This document shows positions 60,173 to 64,000 of a DNA stretch of 64,000 nt, piece by piece (position 1 is the stretch's first letter; every line of letters starts with the position of its first letter). The notes beneath the pieces are model-generated. The model was given only the letters and a program-made list of their open reading frames with translations. It made no database searches and was not told the origin of the DNA. The position numbers and the translations under genes were made by a program. The stretch is from JAEXNA01 sp037968995 (GTDB taxonomy: Bacteria > Vulcanimicrobiota > Xenobia > Xenobiales > JADMJV01): NCBI GenBank assembly GCA_037968995.1, contig JBBKWP010000325.1, positions 1-64,000 of the forward strand, written 5' to 3'.

Positions 60173-61052
60173 GATCTGGCCTGTTCGCTGGTGATTTTAA
60201 AACGTTCCGTCCGCTTTGGAGGTATTCTCGCTCGGCAAGGAGTGACGCAGCCAACGGAGCAAACTTTCCGGTGGGCTGTTTTTTGAGATATCGGGCGTAG
60301 GCCCGACGCAAGGGCCCTGCGGTGAGTAAACCTGAGCGTAGATAGTTAGCTGGGTGCAACCCACTGCGCAGCTTCATACGAAAGCTAGGGTAACGTTGGT
60401 AAAGCAAAGCGGCCGACGCACCGTCGCGCTGAGCGGTCACCAAACGATGGTCGGTTGACAGCCTTGGCTTGAGGTGGAACACATAGCCCGGCAGCACAAA
60501 ATGGCGAGCTACCCCAATTTGCTTGAGCCGAACTCCTAGTTCGGCGTCTTCCCATCGCGGGAAATCCACATCGAAGAGACCGGCTTCGCAAAGTAGAGAC
60601 TTTCGAAGCGAGGCATTGGATGTGCAGAGATAGTTTTGCGAATAATGGGCCAAGAGTCTTGGCTGTTCTGTCGGCAGGGGCAGCGAGTCGATGTTGATCA
60701 CCGGACCGCGAACCAAGCGTCGCAGATGACCACGATGCCCCTCCTCGTGATGTTCGAGCAAGTCGGCACATGGAAACACGTCGTCATCTATAAAGAGGAT
60801 ATGAGTTCCGGTGGCTTTAGAGATCGCGAGATTTCTGGCAGCGGAAGTCCCCTGACCGACCCCGTGATGCAGACAATGTAATCGATATCCCACCTCCAGC
60901 TTTTCAAGCGAGGCGCGTGTGTTGTCTTGAGAACCGTCGTTGACCACGATGACCTCGAATTTAGAGCGGGGATACGTCAATCTCTCCAAATGAACTAGAG
61001 CCTGAATCAGGATCTCAGCGCGGTCGCGAGTGGGAATGACAAGACTGAACAT
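60159..61052 (-). CDS. family 2 glycosyltransferase (second of a pair)
   Basis: A 297-residue GT-A enzyme with FSLVIPTRDRAEILIQALVH, VIVVNDGSQDNTRA, GQGTSAARNLAIS, FIDDDVFP (DxD) and RWEDAELGVRLKQIG. It closely resembles the downstream glycosyltransferase in motif order, including the WED(A/Q)ELG(V/L)RL stretch. ATG 61052 and GTG 61064 are both possible starts; neither has a clear SD. Product unknown; a surface glycan or glycolipid is the likely class. Confidence 0.88.
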   Translation of the reverse strand: MFSLVIPTRDRAEILIQALVHLERLTYPRSKFEVIVVNDGSQDNTRASLEKLEVGYRLHCLHHGVGQGTSAARNLAISKATGTHILFIDDDVFPCADLLEHHEEGHRGHLRRLVRGPVINIDSLPLPTEQPRLLAHYSQNYLCTSNASLRKSLLCEAGLFDVDFPRWEDAELGVRLKQIGVARHFVLPGYVFHLKPRLSTDHRLVTAQRDGASAALLYQRYPSFRMKLRSGLHPANYLRSGLLTAGPLRRAYARYLKKQPTGKFAPLAASLLAEREYLQSGRNVLKSPANRPDHEHS

Positions 61053-61168
61053 GGGCGAGAACACCGCTTAAAATTTGAGGCAGCGCGCTCGATTCCTTCC
61101 CCCGAAACCCGTTGTCTTACTGGTTCTGGATTCCAGGGAGTTGCCCACGGTATACGGGGAGCACGGTC

Positions 61169-61861
61169 CTAGGTCGCAAGAAGACGAACCAAGTCATGGG
61201 CCCAATTCTGCTCGCGATCATCGAGCCAATGGACTTGGTGAGGGGAATGGGCTGTTGGCGAGTAGGCCAGGGAAATGAGGTAATTGTCATCACGGGTCTG
61301 ACTTTGCAAAGCCAGAGTCCGACCGGTGACATCCTCGGAGACCTCAGAGCGAAGAACTTCAAAGCGGTCCAAGGGCATCCTTAATCCGATCCCGTTGCTC
61401 TTGAGGACCGCTTCTTTGCGAGTCCAGACGTGAAAGAATCGCTCCCGATGATCGCCGATCCATTCGGCTTCGGGTCTCGTAAAAAATCGATGGCCGATGG
61501 CAGTAAAATCGACGGTTCGACTGATAGATTCGAGATCGACGCCTAGACCTTCCTTGAGGTTGATGTCGGTGCTCACCGCGAGGGCGCCCCGGTCCTGTGA
61601 GTGGCTGAGGTTGAACTGGACGGCCTGACTTTTAAGGAAAGGACGCCCGTTCTCGGCTACTGTGACGTGGTGCGGATGATGGCCCAGTAACCTTAAGACC
61701 TCATAAAGTCGGCTACGGGTAGCGATCAGGTTGCGACGACTGGCTTGGGAGAGATAGCGATCCGAGCGTATCTGAATGTCCTCCGGGAGTCGGGCATAGG
61801 CTTCGTTGCAGCGCTCAAGGTCCCAGTCGCAGGATATCTCCAATACAACAATGGAGGGCAT
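61169..61861 (-). CDS. 4'-phosphopantetheinyl transferase, Sfp type
   Basis: It transfers the phosphopantetheine arm of CoA to carrier proteins. The 230-residue protein has the magnesium-binding GVDLE (about 111-115), FFHVWTRKEAVLKSNGIGL with the WxxKEA motif, and an NLSHSQ segment. This is the long Sfp class, which often serves polyketide or peptide synthetases, though many bacteria use it for fatty acid ACP as well. No megasynthase is in the window. It lies 12 bases after the monooxygenase gene. Confidence 0.9.
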   Translation of the reverse strand: MPSIVVLEISCDWDLERCNEAYARLPEDIQIRSDRYLSQASRRNLIATRSRLYEVLRLLGHHPHHVTVAENGRPFLKSQAVQFNLSHSQDRGALAVSTDINLKEGLGVDLESISRTVDFTAIGHRFFTRPEAEWIGDHRERFFHVWTRKEAVLKSNGIGLRMPLDRFEVLRSEVSEDVTGRTLALQSQTRDDNYLISLAYSPTAHSPHQVHWLDDREQNWAHDLVRLLAT

Positions 61862-61873
61862 CAGTCGGCCAAC

Positions 61874-62851
61874 TTAAGCTTGCGCGATCCAAGGAGTCGC
61901 ATCCATCACGACTCGGTCGTATATTCCGGCGAATCTCTGCCGGATAATATCTGGAATCTCTGATCGGGAACCTCGAACCGCGCACGCTTCAAACAGATCC
62001 TCGGGAATACTTTGGGCCATCTTTTCCCAATCGCCTCGGCGCGATAAGGCGTGCAACTCCTCGTGAAGTTCTTCGTATCCGAGGCAGGCCAACACTGCCC
62101 TGTAACTTGGGGTGGAGGCGTAAAAAGCCATCCGCTGTCGAACTTTGGCTTCCTCGACTTCTGCGTTCTTTTTGTCGGTGGGCACAATGAAGACGGAGCC
62201 CACCACTTGCAAGGGGGGAAGTCCTGGGTCGCGCTCTTGGATCCCCTGGTTCAGGGCAGGTTGGCTCACTTCGAGGAGATACTTCAAGTGCGTGAATGGA
62301 TGAAGAAAAACGAGGTCGGCTTTGCGCCCCGCCAAGCGCGACATGGCCTTCCCGACAGCGGCGATTCCTACCGGCGGGGCTCCATAGCCTTGTGTGTCCG
62401 GGGTAAAAACCGGGCTTCCTAAGGTGCATTGATAGAACTCTCCGCGAAAGTTAGGACGTTCGCCATCGGCGAAGCACGAGAACAGGTGGCGAAGCAGGTC
62501 GAGGTACTCCTCCATCGCTTGAACTGGCGATTCCGGCCAGTGCAGAGAAAATCGCTTTTCGATGTGGGCTTTGACCTGAGTTCCTAATCCCAATTGGAAG
62601 CGGCCTTGAGAGAGTTTCGCTAAGTTCCAGGCTGTTTGGGCGACCACGAAAGGAGACCTGGCAAAAGCCACTGCGATGTTGGTCCCGACTTGAATATTCC
62701 GAGTGGCTGAAAGCGCGAGTTGGCTGGAAAGGAAGGGATCGTTTTGGGTGTCCGCGGTCCACCACCCGGAGAATTCTCGGGTCTCCTCAACGGCCAGGGA
62801 GTGCCCATGAATATTTTCAATAAGACCTTCGTAGCCCGCGTCTAACTTCAT
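61874..62851 (-). CDS. luciferase-like monooxygenase (F420-type family)
   Basis: A 325-residue TIM-barrel flavin or F420-dependent enzyme. Features are VGTNIAVAFARSPFVVAQTA, LSQGRFQLGLGTQVKAHIEK and YGAPPVGIAAVGKAMSRLAG. These match the subfamily usually annotated as F420-dependent LLM class. The substrate is unknown and no F420 biosynthesis gene is visible here. The ATG at 62851 is divergent from anmK (60-base gap). It is probably co-transcribed with the PPTase gene. Confidence 0.85.
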   Translation of the reverse strand: MKLDAGYEGLIENIHGHSLAVEETREFSGWWTADTQNDPFLSSQLALSATRNIQVGTNIAVAFARSPFVVAQTAWNLAKLSQGRFQLGLGTQVKAHIEKRFSLHWPESPVQAMEEYLDLLRHLFSCFADGERPNFRGEFYQCTLGSPVFTPDTQGYGAPPVGIAAVGKAMSRLAGRKADLVFLHPFTHLKYLLEVSQPALNQGIQERDPGLPPLQVVGSVFIVPTDKKNAEVEEAKVRQRMAFYASTPSYRAVLACLGYEELHEELHALSRRGDWEKMAQSIPEDLFEACAVRGSRSEIPDIIRQRFAGIYDRVVMDATPWIAQA

Positions 62852-62911
62852 CGCAGCTACTTTGTGGACGACCTCGGAAGGACCCCCTCGGAAAATGCGG
62901 AAAGATTTTCA

Positions 62912-64000
62912 ATGTTCACTATGAATCGTGCTTCACCCCTTCGGTTTTATCCCTCGGACAGGAAACGCATCGTGGTCGGATTGATTTCGGGTACCTCCGC
63001 CGACGGAATCGACGCTGTCGCTGTTGAGTTTCCTCCAGCGGACGAGGCTCAACCTTTTAAGATTCTCAAATTTTTATCCACGCCGTATCCAAGCGAGGTT
63101 CGAAAGGCCATCATGCTGGCAGCGGCCGACCGCTTGTCCCTGCGTGAAACCGCTAAACTCGGCACCAAGGTAGGGCACCTTTTCGCCGAAGCCGCCCTGA
63201 GCGTTATCCCAGAAGGCGGCTGTGATTTGGTAGCCAGTCACGGCCAGACTGTATGCCATCTTCCCGAGTTCGGGACCACAATGCAGATTGGGGAAGCTTC
63301 CATCATCGCCCGTGTCACCGGTGTCACCACGATCTCGGACTTTCGCCACGCCGACATGGCGTGGGGGGGACAAGGTGCCCCGTTGGTCCCTCTTTTCGAT
63401 GCACACCTCCTGGCAGACTCAAAGCGACTGAGAGTCGCCATCAATTTGGGAGGAATCGCTAATATCACAGTGATTCCCCAAGCGGCCCACGAGAACTCGA
63501 CGTTGGCGGAATCCTTGGTCTCAGCCTGGGATACGGGTCCCGCCAACTGTGTCAGCGACGCGATGTGTCGTCTCCGCGGAGTGGGAGACTTCGATCCGGG
63601 CGGTGAGTTGGCTTCGAAGGGACGCTGCTTACCAGATCTTCTCACAGAACTGCTAGCTCATGAATATTTTCAAAGAGTTGCTCCCAAGAGCACAGGACTG
63701 GAAGATTTCGGCGAGGCGTACGCCCAGGATCTTCTGAGCAGAGAGGAACTCAAAGATCTTTTGCGGACCACGCTTTGCCTTTCCGCCCAGACTTTGGTGA
63801 ACGACCTCGTCTCGGTTTACAAAAACGAGGCCGGCCGTGACAGCTTCACCGGTATGGATCTGGTGTTCGCCGGCGGCGGAACTTCCAATAAAATATTGAT
63901 GCAAGAGATTCGCGAACGCTTGGAACTAGGCTTGGGAACAGATTTTGGGCGTACGGTTCGTCTGATGTCGTTTCAAGAGTTCGGAGTCCCCGAAGAGGGC
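62912..64000 (+). CDS. anmK: anhydro-N-acetylmuramic acid kinase, 5' part
   Basis: AnmK phosphorylates and opens anhydro-MurNAc during cell-wall recycling. The frame is open from ATG 62912 to the right edge, 363 codons without a stop. Motifs are VGLISGTSADGIDAVAVEF at the start, SHGQTVCHLP, TTISDFRHADMAWGGQGAPL, INLGGIANITVI, WDTGPANCVSDA and VFAGGGTSN near the end. The usual family length is about 370-390 residues, so only the very end is missing. ATG 62921 is an alternative start. It fits the other wall genes in the window. Confidence 0.95.
   Translation, partial: MFTMNRASPLRFYPSDRKRIVVGLISGTSADGIDAVAVEFPPADEAQPFKILKFLSTPYPSEVRKAIMLAAADRLSLRETAKLGTKVGHLFAEAALSVIPEGGCDLVASHGQTVCHLPEFGTTMQIGEASIIARVTGVTTISDFRHADMAWGGQGAPLVPLFDAHLLADSKRLRVAINLGGIANITVIPQAAHENSTLAESLVSAWDTGPANCVSDAMCRLRGVGDFDPGGELASKGRCLPDLLTELLAHEYFQRVAPKSTGLEDFGEAYAQDLLSREELKDLLRTTLCLSAQTLVNDLVSVYKNEAGRDSFTGMDLVFAGGGTSNKILMQEIRERLELGLGTDFGRTVRLMSFQEFGVPEEG

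Noticed and set aside
1..64000. tRNA genes, CRISPR arrays, insertion sequences, prophage
   Set aside because: No T-loop/cloverleaf pattern, no regular direct repeats with spacers, and no transposase, integrase or phage structural genes were seen.

Overview
The window is a gene-dense bacterial chromosome segment, moderately GC-rich by eye. No intergenic gap is longer than about 190 bases. I saw no rRNA, tRNA, CRISPR array, insertion sequence or prophage module. The gene set mixes a LytR-CpsA-Psr wall enzyme, two YkuD L,D-transpeptidases, Rex, TatA/TatC, a TK1-type thymidine kinase, SMUG1, an anhydro-MurNAc kinase and part of a Pel exopolysaccharide machine. This fits a free-living, probably uncultured bacterial lineage. 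Phyla such as Eremiobacterota/Xenobia or Armatimonadota would be my guess, but the sequence alone does not settle it.

Layout. 1-5470 (mostly minus): the start of a Gly/Gln-rich low-complexity protein running off the left edge, signal peptidase I with a LysM/YkuD transpeptidase, a second YkuD enzyme, SMUG1 and a DegT aminotransferase. 5625-14977 (plus): glutamine synthetase, a trio of pilin-like proteins, a hybrid histidine kinase, a superfamily 2 helicase, an aminotransferase, a TerB-like protein and thymidine kinase. 14987-20345: an endonuclease/exonuclease/phosphatase protein coupled to a cardiolipin-synthase-like enzyme, a bacterial translin and the LCP protein.

20518-40413 is about 20 kb of tightly packed plus-strand genes: rsmA; a cluster of unknown function (a small protein, a BtuCD-like ABC transporter, a giant GHKL/Hsp90-like protein and a macro-like protein); a membrane protein; xseA-xseB-ispA; a degenerate DXS where dxs often sits; a triple-PilZ protein; STAS; pelE-pelF-pelG-pelD; and a double-PilZ protein. 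This is the most interesting part of the window. The Pel inner-membrane synthase genes are flanked by five PilZ domains, while the PelD homologue lacks the usual C-terminal degenerate GGDEF domain that senses c-di-GMP.

40414-50622: two membrane proteins, a butyrate/beta-oxidation trio (3-hydroxyacyl-CoA dehydrogenase, enoyl-CoA hydratase, thiolase) coupled to moeA, tatC-tatA, the redox repressor rex and a degenerate FolD-like protein. 50805-64000: a 58-residue histone-H1-like protein with its own terminator, a radical SAM protein with a small EamA-like transporter, YbeD, fabH, a methyltransferase-TPR protein, a GNAT protein, a HARE-HTH protein, YbjN, two family 2 glycosyltransferases, a phosphopantetheinyl transferase, a luciferase-like monooxygenase and the 5' part of anmK, which runs off the right edge.

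All functions are read from sequence motifs and from memory of protein families. No search was run. Starts were chosen by Shine-Dalgarno (SD) spacing, overlaps and known family N-termini.
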